A stretch of 64,000 nucleotides of DNA, taken from assembly GCF_030506365.1 (NCBI RefSeq), contig NZ_CP073092.1:1426001-1490000 (forward strand), read 5' to 3'. This document shows positions 6,791 through 15,231 of the stretch, piece by piece; position 1 is the first letter of the stretch, and each line of letters begins with the position of its first letter. A model generated the notes under the pieces. The model saw only the letters and a list, made by a program, of their open reading frames with translations, was not told the origin of the DNA and made no database searches. The translations under genes were made by a program, and so were the position numbers. This DNA is from Corynebacterium tuberculostearicum (GTDB lineage Bacteria > Actinomycetota > Actinomycetes > Mycobacteriales > Mycobacteriaceae).

Positions 6791-9082
6791 ATGGGCGCGT
6801 TCGATTGGTTCTGGAAGGCAATGGGCTCGCAAAGCGAGCGTAACGATAAGAAATCCAAGGCCATCGTGGGTTCAGCCGATGAAGCGGCCAGGGCATTGGG
6901 CCAGCAGGACGACGCAGCTGTAGCCCAAGCCGCACGCGATGCCGTAAAAGGCGGCGAGATCGCCGATAAGGCGCAGTTCCTCGCGGCCTTAGCAGTAGCG
7001 TGTGAGCGCACCTTGGGCATGAATCCCTTCAACGTGCAATCCCAGGCAGTCCTGCGCCTGCTCACCGGAGACGTCATCCAAATGGCAACCGGCGAAGGCA
7101 AGACTTTGGTGGGCGCCATGGCGGCTACAGGTTTCGCGTTGACTGGCAAACGCGTCCACGTTGTCACCGTCAATAACTATCTCGCCGCCCGCGACGCCGA
7201 ATGGATGCGCCCTGTCGTGGAGTTCTTTGGCTTAAACGTTGCCTCGGTAACAGAGGGCATGACACCGGACGAGCGCCGCGCTGCCTACGCGCAGGATATT
7301 ATCTACGCACCGGTCAACGAACTGGGCTTTGATTTGTTGCGCGATAATCAAATTACCGACCGCTCCCACACGGTGCAGGCCGCTGGCGACGTTGCCCTCG
7401 TAGATGAAGCCGATTCCGTCTTGGTGGATGAGGCCCTTGTGCCCCTAGTGCTGGCCGGTAATCGGCCGGGTGAGGCCCCCACCGGGCACATCACCAATGT
7501 GGTTTCCCGCCTGCGCGAGAAGCTGGACTACTCCATCTCTGAGGACGGCCGCACCGTTCAGCTGACCGAGACTGGTGCACGCCGCGTGGAGCAGGAATTG
7601 GGCATTGATTCGCTCTATTCGGAGGAGAATATCGGCACCATCTTGGTGAAGGTCAACCTCGCCCTGCATGCCAAGGCCCTGCTTATCCGAGACATCCACT
7701 ACATCGTGGCGGATGGCAAGCTGCAGCTTATCGACGCCTCCAGGGGCCGCGTTGCCGACCTACAACGCTGGCCCGACGGGCTCCAAGCGGCAGTAGAAGC
7801 CAAGGAAGGCCTAGAGGTTTCCGAAGGCGGGCGCATCCTCGACACCATCACGCTGCAAGAACTTATGCGGCGTTACCCACTCGTGTGCGGCATGACTGGT
7901 ACCGCGGTGGAGGCGACCGATCAGCTGCGGCAGTTCTATGGTCTTCATGTATCCGTGATCGACCGCAATAAGCCGCTGCAGCGCTTTGACGAGCAAGACC
8001 GCATTTTCGCGACAGTCGATGATAAATCCGCCGCCATCGTGGAGGAAATAGCCACCATTCACGCTACGGGTCAGCCCATCCTCGTGGGCACGCAGGATGT
8101 AGCTGAGTCGGAAGATCTGGCGGATGCCTTGCGCGAGCGCGGCATTGACGTCAATGTGCTCAACGCCAAAAATGATGAGCAGGAGGCACAGATCGTCGCC
8201 GAGGCCGGCGATATTGGACGCGTCACCGTCTCTACCCAGATGGCCGGACGCGGCACCGATATTAAGTTGGGCGGTGCTAACGAAGCTGACCACGATGCTG
8301 TAGCGGAGCTGGGCGGCTTGGCGGTTATCGGTACCTCCCGCCACCGCACCGCCCGCTTGGATAACCAATTGCGCGGCCGTGCAGGCCGGCAAGGTGATCC
8401 GGGCCTGTCCCTATTCTTCGTCTCCCTTGAAGACGATGTAGTCCAGCAAGGCGGCGACGGCGAGACAGTGCGTGCCCAACCAGCAGAAGACGGGCGCATT
8501 GAATCCAAGCGAGTGAGCGATTTCGTGGCCCACTGCCAGCGCGTGACCGAGGGCCAACTACTCGAAATTCATGCCCAGACCTGGAAGTATAACCAGCTTC
8601 TGGCGGATCAGCGCATTATTATTGATGAGCGCCGAGCCAAACTACTGGATACTGATCAAGCCTGGCAGGAACTATCCCAACGCGCTCCAGAGCGCGCAGC
8701 AGAGCTAGCAGAGGTTGCAGAGGAAGCTCGCATCAAGGCCGCGCGCGAAATCATGCTCTATCACCTGGACTTGGCCTGGGCCGACCACCTGGAGCTTATG
8801 GACGATGTGCGCGAATCGATCCACCTGCGCGCCATCGCACGGGAGACACCAATCGACGAGTACCACCGCATTGCGGTGAGGGAGTTTAAGGACTTGGCTC
8901 AGAGGGCCGTCGACAAGTCTGTGGAGACTTTCCGCACAGTGCTTATCGACGCCGCCGGGGCGCACCTCGATGACGCCGGCCTCGCTCGTCCGAGTGCTAC
9001 ATGGACCTACATGGTGTCCGATAACCCCCTTGCGGGCAAGGGAAATTCCGTGCTGAGCGGCATCGGAAACATTTTCCGGTGA
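6791..9082 (+). CDS. secA2: Accessory preprotein translocase ATPase SecA2
   Basis: This 763-residue SecA is clearly shorter than a housekeeping SecA (about 845-900) and lacks the C-terminal zinc/SecB tail. It has Walker A MATGEGKT (98-105), the DEAD-like VDEADSVLVDEA, a preprotein cross-linking domain between them, helicase motif VI RGRAGRQGD and a helical scaffold/wing C-terminus. It powers export of a subset of proteins through SecYEG. The start has a strong AAGGAGG seven bases upstream. It precedes odhI, as in C. glutamicum. The length and organism match SecA2 rather than SecA1. Confidence 0.95.
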   Translation: MGAFDWFWKAMGSQSERNDKKSKAIVGSADEAARALGQQDDAAVAQAARDAVKGGEIADKAQFLAALAVACERTLGMNPFNVQSQAVLRLLTGDVIQMATGEGKTLVGAMAATGFALTGKRVHVVTVNNYLAARDAEWMRPVVEFFGLNVASVTEGMTPDERRAAYAQDIIYAPVNELGFDLLRDNQITDRSHTVQAAGDVALVDEADSVLVDEALVPLVLAGNRPGEAPTGHITNVVSRLREKLDYSISEDGRTVQLTETGARRVEQELGIDSLYSEENIGTILVKVNLALHAKALLIRDIHYIVADGKLQLIDASRGRVADLQRWPDGLQAAVEAKEGLEVSEGGRILDTITLQELMRRYPLVCGMTGTAVEATDQLRQFYGLHVSVIDRNKPLQRFDEQDRIFATVDDKSAAIVEEIATIHATGQPILVGTQDVAESEDLADALRERGIDVNVLNAKNDEQEAQIVAEAGDIGRVTVSTQMAGRGTDIKLGGANEADHDAVAELGGLAVIGTSRHRTARLDNQLRGRAGRQGDPGLSLFFVSLEDDVVQQGGDGETVRAQPAEDGRIESKRVSDFVAHCQRVTEGQLLEIHAQTWKYNQLLADQRIIIDERRAKLLDTDQAWQELSQRAPERAAELAEVAEEARIKAAREIMLYHLDLAWADHLELMDDVRESIHLRAIARETPIDEYHRIAVREFKDLAQRAVDKSVETFRTVLIDAAGAHLDDAGLARPSATWTYMVSDNPLAGKGNSVLSGIGNIFR

Positions 9083-9167
9083 AATTATTCCCCGCGAAGC
9101 GGTCACGGACTCACATGAGTCGCTAGTATTGTTATAAGTAACTCGTAACTAATCCCCGGAGGTAACA

Positions 9168-9602
9168 ATGAGCGAGAACACCGGAACCCCGGAACCACAG
9201 GTAGAGACCACATCTGTATTCCGCGCAGACCTGCTCAAGGAGATGGAAAACGGCGCGAATGGCAATGATGCCACCGCTGCCGGCACCGACAACCTGGCGG
9301 AAGGTCAGGCCCTCCTCGTGGTAAAGCGCGGCCCGAACGCGGGTGCCCGCTTCTTGCTGGATCAGGCGACTACTACCGCCGGCCGCCACCCCGAGGCAGA
9401 CATCTTCCTCGATGACGTTACGGTATCCCGTCGCCACGCGGAGTTTCGCAAGAATGATGACGGCAAGTTTGAGGTAGTTGATGTGGGATCCCTGAACGGA
9501 ACCTACGTTAACCGCGAGCCCCGCAACTCCCAGGTGCTCGAGGTGGGAGACGAAATCCAGATTGGCAAGTTCCGCTTGGTTTTCATCGCCAACCAGAGTT
9601 AA
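9168..9602 (+). CDS. odhI: OdhI (GarA) FHA-domain inhibitor of 2-oxoglutarate dehydrogenase
   Basis: The 144-residue protein has an N-terminal phospho-acceptor segment VETTSVFR with Thr14/Thr15, the numbering used for the PknG/PknA/PknB sites in C. glutamicum OdhI. A C-terminal FHA domain follows (about 50-140), with the phosphothreonine-binding motifs GRHPEA and SRRHAEF and the NGTYVN turn. Unphosphorylated OdhI binds and inhibits OdhA, steering 2-oxoglutarate toward glutamate; phosphorylation makes the FHA domain bind its own tail. It has a strong GGAGG ribosome site, and a TATAAG -10 box lies at 9133-9138. Confidence 0.97.
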   Translation: MSENTGTPEPQVETTSVFRADLLKEMENGANGNDATAAGTDNLAEGQALLVVKRGPNAGARFLLDQATTTAGRHPEADIFLDDVTVSRRHAEFRKNDDGKFEVVDVGSLNGTYVNREPRNSQVLEVGDEIQIGKFRLVFIANQS

Positions 9603-9609
9603 TTTTTAC

Positions 9610-9654
9610 GTAGACTAGCCGCGCTTCCTTACCAGGAGGGGCGGTGTAGTCTAC
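9610..9654. promoter_or_regulatory. Imperfect inverted repeat between odhI and ftsR
   Basis: The arms GTAGACTA-g-CCGC (9610-9622) and GCGG-tg-TAGTCTAC (9641-9654) can form a long stem. There is no T tract after it on the plus strand, so it is not a canonical terminator. It could act as an attenuator, an mRNA 3'-end stabiliser or an operator for the MerR-type gene that follows. Confidence 0.45.
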
Positions 9655-9699
9655 TTATGGCACGATAAGAACTTTCAGTACCCCTAAGAGATAGACACA

Positions 9700-10446
9700 G
9701 TGAGCGCAGCAGATTCTTCGGCAGCAGCAGTACGCCGCACCAGCCCTAAAGCTAAGAAGCCAAAGACCATGTCCATTGGCGTGGTTTTGGAAACGCTGAA
9801 TCAGCAGTTCCCAGACGTCACGGTGTCTAAGATTCGCTTCCTCGAATCTGAGGGGCTCATCAGTCCACAGCGCACGGCCTCGGGCTACCGCCGCTTCACC
9901 CAAGAGGACGTGGACCGATTGCGGTATATCCTCACCACTCAGCGCGATAACTATACGCCGCTGAAGGTTATTCGTGAGCAGCTAGAAGCCATGGATTCCG
10001 GCCAGGTGACCGCCATCGTTTCCGCAGGAAATGCGGAAACCCTGCTCTCGCCGCAGCAGTTTAAGGCCCCTGTGGTCACCCGCCTGACCGATGTAGAGGT
10101 GGCTACCCAAGCTAGTGCCAGCGAAGATGATGTAGCCTCCTTGGTTAAATATGGCCTCATCCGCCCGGATGTCGCAGGCTTTTTCAATACCGACGACGTA
10201 GCCATTGTCTCGGCCGCGGTGGCGCTTAAGGCATTTGGTTTCGGCTCCCGTGAACTCAAGTCCCTGCGCAATAACGCCCGCCGACAGGCAGACCTGATCT
10301 CCCAGGCAGCGGCTCCAGTGGCGCACTCAAATTCCGATACCGCGCATCAGAAGGCGGAGGAAATCTCCCAGCAAATGACCGCGCTCGTGGTGTCCTTGCA
10401 CGCAACGCTAGTGAAGTCGGATCTGCGCGACGAATACCACTCCTAA
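9700..10446 (+). CDS. ftsR: MerR-family regulator FtsR
   Basis: The 248-residue protein has a variable N-terminal tail and then a MerR helix-turn-helix (about 30-100: VSKIRFLESEGLISPQRT ... YRRFTQEDVDRLRYI). A long C-terminal region follows without metal-binding cysteines. Its place directly after odhI and before the bifunctional-nuclease gene matches C. glutamicum FtsR, which activates ftsZ and affects cell division and growth. It starts at GTG 9700 with a weak Shine-Dalgarno. The inverted repeat at 9610-9654 lies in its upstream region. Orthology is inferred from order and domain, not from alignment. Confidence 0.85.
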   Translation: MSAADSSAAAVRRTSPKAKKPKTMSIGVVLETLNQQFPDVTVSKIRFLESEGLISPQRTASGYRRFTQEDVDRLRYILTTQRDNYTPLKVIREQLEAMDSGQVTAIVSAGNAETLLSPQQFKAPVVTRLTDVEVATQASASEDDVASLVKYGLIRPDVAGFFNTDDVAIVSAAVALKAFGFGSRELKSLRNNARRQADLISQAAAPVAHSNSDTAHQKAEEISQQMTALVVSLHATLVKSDLRDEYHS

Positions 10447-10484
10447 TACACACGCGCTCCCGTCTTTGTGGGAGAGTGGTAGTT

Positions 10485-11078
10485 ATGAGTGATGTATCCC
10501 TAGAGTTCCACGGTATCCACCAGGTCGGCCCCGAAGACGATGTGTGCGCTTTGCTGCGCTGGCCGGAAGAAAACCGCTTGATACCCGTGTGGATTTCTCC
10601 CATCGAGGGTATGCAACTGGCCGCAGTCTTGGACGGACACCAGCCAAACCGTCCCACCTCACACGATCTGATCTGCGAGGTACTAGAGGGCACTGGCGGG
10701 GTAGATGCGATTGAAATTGCCAATTACCACCAGGGAACCTTCATGGTAGATATCAAGGCTCCGAACGGAGAGGTTTATGACTCTCGGTTAAGTGACGCAC
10801 TTGCTGTATCCGCATATTTCAACGTCCCTATTTCAGCCGAAGCAGATCTCCTTGCCCAGGTATCCGTATATGCCAGCGATGCGGATGTGAAAGAGTACTT
10901 CGACCTGGAAATTTCCACCCCCGGCGCCGGCGATGATGTGCAGACCAGAGAAAGCAATGATTCCTCGACCTCGGCGTCGGGAAATGCCCAGGCAGATGCA
11001 GATTTTGAAGCCATGATGAGGTCTTTGGGTATGGAGGAAAAGGACTTCCTATCGGGGGATGACGACGAAAAAAGTTAA
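10485..11078 (+). CDS. Bifunctional nuclease (BFN/DUF151) domain protein
   Basis: This 197-residue protein has an N-terminal BFN (DUF151) domain of about 130 residues (VCALLRWPEENRLIPVWISP, DVKAPNGEVYDSRLSDALA-like core), followed by an acidic, Ser/Asp-rich tail. The family was named for nuclease activity of plant and bacterial members; the bacterial role is not settled. The ATG at 10485 follows a GGGAGAG site and is preferred over a GTG three codons earlier. It lies between two MerR genes on the same strand, conserved in corynebacteria and mycobacteria. Confidence 0.85.
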   Translation: MSDVSLEFHGIHQVGPEDDVCALLRWPEENRLIPVWISPIEGMQLAAVLDGHQPNRPTSHDLICEVLEGTGGVDAIEIANYHQGTFMVDIKAPNGEVYDSRLSDALAVSAYFNVPISAEADLLAQVSVYASDADVKEYFDLEISTPGAGDDVQTRESNDSSTSASGNAQADADFEAMMRSLGMEEKDFLSGDDDEKS

Positions 11079-11154
11079 TGACACGCGTGTGACTAATGGT
11101 GACAATGGGGTTTGAGAAGTCTAAAGTTGTACTTGACAGTTGAGCAAGCAGCGC

Positions 11155-11183
11155 TTGACGGGCGTATGCGCTTGGCTTTTAAT
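11155..11183 (+). promoter_or_regulatory. SigA-type promoter of the second merR gene
   Basis: TTGACG (11155-11160) and TTTAAT (11178-11183) are separated by exactly 17 bases. A second TTGACA (11133-11138) lies 16 bases upstream as a near direct repeat. The start of transcription would fall about 30 bases before the GTG at 11225. Confidence 0.6.
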
Positions 11184-11224
11184 TGATCTTTAGAACTTCC
11201 AACAAACCCCATTGGAGTAATTAC

Positions 11225-11788
11225 GTGAGCATTAACGAGGACCCCCAGTCCGAATCGACCTACGTACAGGAATCGCTTTTTGACGTCGGACCCGACGAAG
11301 AGGTGGGCTACCGCGTTCCCATCGCTTGCCAAGTTGCCGGCATCACCTACCGCCAGCTGGACTATTGGGCTCGCACCAACCTGGTCAACCCTTCCATCCG
11401 CACGGCACGCGGCTCCGGCTCCCAGCGCCTGTACTCCTTCAAGGATGTGCTGGTACTCAAGATCGTGAAGCGCCTGCTGGATACCGGCATCTCCCTGCAG
11501 AATATCCGTTTGGCAGTTGAGTCCCTACGGGATCGGGGTGTGAATGATCTAGCAGAGCTGACCCTCGTATCCGACGGCACTACCGTTTATGAATGCCGTT
11601 CCAACGATGAGGTCATTGACTTGCTCGCCGGCGGCCAAGGCGTCTTCGGTATTGCAGTTCCGGGTATCTTGAAGGAACTGTCCGGCACCATTTCTTCCTT
11701 CCCTTCGGAGCGCATCGAAGACTTCGCCGAGGACAACGTGGTCGGCCTCGACGAGTTGGCTGCTCGTCGCAAGCGCAAGAGCTCCTAA
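11225..11788 (+). CDS. MerR-family transcriptional regulator
   Basis: The 187-residue protein has an N-terminal acidic tail and a MerR helix-turn-helix (about 32-100: VAGITYRQLDYWARTNLVNP ... RLYSFKDVLVLKIVKRLLD). A C-terminal half follows that resembles the mycobacterial MerR proteins of the GarA neighbourhood. It ends in a basic RRKRKSS tail. GTG 11225 was chosen because a GGAG lies ten bases upstream and the longer frame would overlap the promoter. No effector cysteines are present, so it is not a metal sensor. Targets are unknown. Confidence 0.85.
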   Translation: MSINEDPQSESTYVQESLFDVGPDEEVGYRVPIACQVAGITYRQLDYWARTNLVNPSIRTARGSGSQRLYSFKDVLVLKIVKRLLDTGISLQNIRLAVESLRDRGVNDLAELTLVSDGTTVYECRSNDEVIDLLAGGQGVFGIAVPGILKELSGTISSFPSERIEDFAEDNVVGLDELAARRKRKSS

Positions 11789-11803
11789 GCTCGTCCACAC
11801 AGA

Positions 11804-11846
11804 ATCCACCCTCCTTCCCAGCTCACGGGGAAGAAGGGTGGATTTT
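11804..11846 (+). terminator. Rho-independent terminator after merR
   Basis: ATCCACCCTCCTTCCC and GGGGAAGAAGGGTGGAT form a long stem followed by TTTTT. The bases from 11847 to about 12010 hold no gene or structure that I can support. Confidence 0.88.
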
Positions 11847-12014
11847 TGATCTCTATCGCCACGATGACAACATGCAAGATCGTCCTGTTCCGTGCTGCGT
11901 GGCTCGCGGAATCGAGGTCGAGCTCTGCCTTAGAGCCCGTGCCGGCCTTGAGCTTAAATCGGGTGAAGTGCCCGTGGGTGGGCTGTGTATGAGAGCTCTA
12001 GTCTTTTTGAGGGC

Positions 12015-12056
12015 AAAAAATTAAAGCACCGCACGAGACTTCGTACGGTGCCGGGA
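12015..12056 (-). terminator. Rho-independent terminator of the VWA-like gene
   Basis: On the minus strand GGCACCGTACGA pairs with TCGTGCGGTGC, followed by TTTAATTTTTT. Confidence 0.85.
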
Positions 12057-12070
12057 AAATGGGTTGCTCG

Positions 12071-12916
12071 TTAAATGCCGGCGGCCTTGTTGATTGCTCC
12101 CGAAAGCTGGGTCTCATCGGTGGAATCAACGGTAGTGAAGCTATCGGCTGCGGACTTCAGTGCGGCATCGACATTGCCTTCACCGACATGAACGACGCTG
12201 AGGGAAACGTCCTTGGAGGCGGCGTCGTCAAGAGCGGATGTGAATTGCGCATCATCCATGTCCTGCTCGGTACCAGTAGTTACCACGACCACGCGTGCTT
12301 TCTCGCCAGTTCCTGCGGCTTGATCGGCGGCATTGGCGATAGCTGCTACTACGGCGCTGCGTGTTTGCGGAACACCGCCAGTTCCGAACCCATCTAGAGT
12401 GCCGGACACAGCGTTGCCATCACCAAAGCCCAGGTTTTGGCGGAAGCCAACCGTGGCGGTCTCAGCGATAGGGGAGGAGTAGTTCCACAACGAGACTGCC
12501 CCGCCGTCCGCGGCTAGGTCAGAAGCAGTGGTGCCCAAGGCTTCGGATACAGGGCCGTACATCGGCGCCATGGCCGAAGAGGTATCCAAGAGCAGGAGCG
12601 TATTTGCCGCCATCGCCACATCGGGCTTGGGAGCTGCTGCGGAACTCGTCGCTGGAGCGGAGCTCTTCGGGGAAGAAGAGCTCGTGGGCGCAGCGGACGT
12701 GGAAGCACTGGAAGCAGCTGTTGTACTGGTCTCCGGTGCGTCCTCGGTGCTGCTTTCCACTGCGGCGGGTGCGGCGGAGTCTTCGCCGTCGTCGTTGCCC
12801 GCGCTGCGCAAAAGGAAGGCCACCAGGGCGATTATGGCCAGCAGCGCGATAATAGCCACCGCAATAACCCATCCCGCTACCGCGAAGCTATTTTTCCCGT
12901 TTGAATGCCGTGCCAT
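12071..12916 (-). CDS. Membrane-anchored VWA-like domain protein
   Basis: The 281-residue protein has a short basic N-terminus, one transmembrane helix (about 12-37), then a Ser/Thr/Ala/Pro-rich linker of about 60 residues. The extracytoplasmic domain begins TLLLLDTSSAM, a MIDAS-like DxSxx motif of von Willebrand A domains, and continues through VVVVTTGTEQD and SLSVVHVGEG, the usual VWA strands. The second and third MIDAS positions are not clearly conserved, so metal binding is uncertain. The ATG at 12916 follows GGGAGGAAG with seven-base spacing and is preferred to a start six codons upstream. It is probably surface-exposed and may bind a protein partner; its function is unknown. Confidence 0.75.
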   Translation of the reverse strand: MARHSNGKNSFAVAGWVIAVAIIALLAIIALVAFLLRSAGNDDGEDSAAPAAVESSTEDAPETSTTAASSASTSAAPTSSSSPKSSAPATSSAAAPKPDVAMAANTLLLLDTSSAMAPMYGPVSEALGTTASDLAADGGAVSLWNYSSPIAETATVGFRQNLGFGDGNAVSGTLDGFGTGGVPQTRSAVVAAIANAADQAAGTGEKARVVVVTTGTEQDMDDAQFTSALDDAASKDVSLSVVHVGEGNVDAALKSAADSFTTVDSTDETQLSGAINKAAGI

Positions 12917-12956
12917 GTGGTGTCTTCCTCCCAAGCAAACTGCCGTTGTTAGTGGC

Positions 12957-13805
12957 TCATTCTAGCGGGGCAAGTGCCTGATCTATCACTGCGACAAGCC
13001 GGTCTCGAAGTGGTTCAGCTTTGTGCGCCAGCGTTCTTTGCCTCGAGACGCATTCGGCCTTGCCCTCAGGTGTTTCGATGGGCACGACGCCAAGTCCCCA
13101 ATCACGGCAGTCATAAGGAGATGCCTCCATGTCAAGGATGCGTGCTTCAATCGCCAGATCCAAGCACTCAAGGAAAAGTTCACCTGGAACTAGTGGTCCC
13201 AGCTTCCAGGCCCACTTATATAAATCCATTGTGACGTGTACGCAGCCTGCCTGGTCATTGTCGGGCTGATCCTCACGATGCAGGACAGTGAGGTTAAGAG
13301 GGCGAGCGGGAGGAGTAAAGAACCGGAAGGCATCATAGTGAGAACACTTAATTGAATGCTCATCGACAACCCGGTTGGTGCCGTCCGCACCGAGCCGTAA
13401 GGGCAGCGAATGTCGCGGGGAATCCGTGTGGTAGACCATTGCCCATTCATGCAGACCGAAGCAGTCAAAGTGGGCCGGATTGGTAGCGGAACGCCGAAGC
13501 AGATTAGAAATATACCGAACCGAGTCACCACGACGCTCTAGAAAGCTGGCGAGGTCGACGGTAACGCCGTCTGGGGTGGCGTGGTAATCCCGCCATTGGG
13601 CGTGTGGAGGAGTGCCTGCAAGTGCAGTTCCTACACCTGGGTGCCAGCGCTTAAGGTGAGAAGGACGTACGGGGTAGTACTCAAAGAGAAAATCGAAAAC
13701 AGGGTGGTAGCTGCCAGGATGTCGGAAGCGCTCCAAGCGGTTGGTGGCTTGCTTTTCGTGTTGATGCTGTTGAGCACTCCATTCCTCAGGGCTCAAGATG
13801 CGCAT
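12957..13805 (-). CDS. Conserved actinobacterial protein, often labelled 3-methyladenine DNA glycosylase
   Basis: This is a 282-residue soluble protein with conserved stretches such as HFDCFGLHEWAMVY, SIKCSHYDAFRFF and DLYKWAWKLGPLVPGELFLE. Actinobacterial homologues are commonly labelled 3-methyladenine DNA glycosylase in databases. I see no helix-hairpin-helix or AlkA/Tag/MPG signature here, so I treat the enzyme name as unproven. Its stop lies 19 bases before the helicase-like gene's downstream end on the same strand, so it may be co-transcribed with the DEAD-box helicase. The start has AAGGAGG a few bases upstream. Confidence 0.7.
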   Translation of the reverse strand: MRILSPEEWSAQQHQHEKQATNRLERFRHPGSYHPVFDFLFEYYPVRPSHLKRWHPGVGTALAGTPPHAQWRDYHATPDGVTVDLASFLERRGDSVRYISNLLRRSATNPAHFDCFGLHEWAMVYHTDSPRHSLPLRLGADGTNRVVDEHSIKCSHYDAFRFFTPPARPLNLTVLHREDQPDNDQAGCVHVTMDLYKWAWKLGPLVPGELFLECLDLAIEARILDMEASPYDCRDWGLGVVPIETPEGKAECVSRQRTLAHKAEPLRDRLVAVIDQALAPLE

Positions 13806-13824
13806 GAGCGTTTACCTCCTTGAC

Positions 13825-15123
13825 TTAACGGCGTCGGCGGCGGGCGACTTTGCCACCCGAGCGGCGGCGTTGAGAGTTGGACTTCTTGACAGATTTCGCC
13901 GGTTTCTGGGGCGAGTCCTGCCCGGGTGGGGGAAGGGCAGGGCCATTGGGTTTGCGAGCGCCCGTAATCTCCTTAAGGATCGGTGCGCCAGCAGGATTTT
14001 CACGGTGAGAAATATCGTGCTCCGTAGCCGTGACCCCGGCTTTCTTAATTAAAGCGGCTACTTCTTTACGTTGTTCATCCATGACCAAAGTGATCACGGT
14101 ACCCGCAGCACCGCCGCGTGCCGTGCGGCCGGCGCGATGGAGATAGGCTTTGTGCTCCGCGGGCGGATCGACGTGAACGACGAGAGAAACGTCCGCAATA
14201 TCGATACCGCGGGCGGCAATATCGGTGGCGACCAAAACAGGAATGCTGCCATCGGCGAAGCCTTCGATAGCGCGGGTACGCGCGCCCTGGCCTTTGTCGC
14301 CATGCAGCGGGTACGCGTTGATGCCAGCGCGCCGCAACTTCTTGACCTGCCTGTCCACGCCGTGCTTGGTGCGCATGAACATGATGGTTTTGCCTTGGCG
14401 GGCAGCAATGCGTAGCACCACCTCGTTGCGGGCGGGCCGCTCGCCGACGAAAAAGAGGTGATGGGACATGGAATCCACTGCAGCTTGCACCGGGGCCGTG
14501 GAATGGACCACCGGGTCATGGAGGAATTGCTCCACCAGCTTGTTGACGTCGCCGTCAAGCGTCGCCGAAAACAGCAAGCGCTGGCCTTGCGCCGGTGTTA
14601 GACGCAGAAGCTTGCGTACCTGGGGCAAAAAGCCCATATCGGCCATTTGGTCGGCTTCATCCAGCGCAGTGATCTGGACGGCATCCAAATGCAGCTTGCC
14701 CTGGTCAATTAAATCCTGGGCACGGCCAGGGGTAGCGACAAGGACATCAACGGGACGGGCGAGGGAGCGGATATGGTGATTAATATTTACCCCGCCAACG
14801 ACAGCGAGCACTCTTAAGCCCAGCGTCGCCGCTGGTTCATCAAGGCGCTGGTGAATCTGAGTGGCCAACTCACGGGTCGGGGCGAGGATAAGCGCACGGG
14901 GATGAGCAGGCTTGGATGCACCTGTTCCGGCAAGGCGGGCGAGTATGGGCAGGCCAAAGGTATAGGTCTTGCCCGACCCGGTAGGGCCGCGGCCGAGGAC
15001 GTCTTTGCCTGCGAGGGCGTCGGGAATCGCGGCTTTTTGAATAGGAAACGGTTCGGTAATGCCTTCGTTGTGCAGGACGTGCACCAGGCGCTGGGGAAGG
15101 CCGAGATCGGCAAAGGTAGTCAT
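13825..15123 (-). CDS. DEAD-box ATP-dependent RNA helicase (RhlE/CsdA-like)
   Basis: The 432-residue protein has two RecA-like domains with the DEAD-box motifs in order: Q motif (PFPIQKAAIP), motif I GPTGSGKT, PTRELA, TPGR, DEAD in ALDEADQMADMGF, SAT, RGIDI and HRAGRTARGG. The C-terminal tail (about 375-432) is Lys/Arg/Pro-rich and likely binds RNA nonspecifically. It probably unwinds RNA in ribosome assembly, mRNA turnover or cold adaptation. A TAGGAT -10 box ends 8 bases before the ATG, so the mRNA is probably leaderless. Confidence 0.93.
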   Translation of the reverse strand: MTTFADLGLPQRLVHVLHNEGITEPFPIQKAAIPDALAGKDVLGRGPTGSGKTYTFGLPILARLAGTGASKPAHPRALILAPTRELATQIHQRLDEPAATLGLRVLAVVGGVNINHHIRSLARPVDVLVATPGRAQDLIDQGKLHLDAVQITALDEADQMADMGFLPQVRKLLRLTPAQGQRLLFSATLDGDVNKLVEQFLHDPVVHSTAPVQAAVDSMSHHLFFVGERPARNEVVLRIAARQGKTIMFMRTKHGVDRQVKKLRRAGINAYPLHGDKGQGARTRAIEGFADGSIPVLVATDIAARGIDIADVSLVVHVDPPAEHKAYLHRAGRTARGGAAGTVITLVMDEQRKEVAALIKKAGVTATEHDISHRENPAGAPILKEITGARKPNGPALPPPGQDSPQKPAKSVKKSNSQRRRSGGKVARRRRR

Positions 15124-15185
15124 CGCTTTCCCATCCTATCGGCAGCGAGTCGAATCGCCGCATTCGAATCAACACGCCTGTTAGA

Positions 15186-15215
15186 AAAGTGAAAGGGGCC
15201 CCGAAGGGCCCCTGA
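15186..15215 (-). terminator. Rho-independent terminator downstream of gnd
   Basis: On the minus strand AGGGGCCC-TTC-GGGGCCCCT forms a compact stem followed by TTCACTTTT. Confidence 0.8.
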
Positions 15216-15231
15216 TCACGTCACTGCGAAT

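Noticed and set aside
12957..13805. 3-methyladenine DNA glycosylase as a firm function
   Set aside because: The label is common in databases, but I see no glycosylase motif; kept as a conserved protein only.
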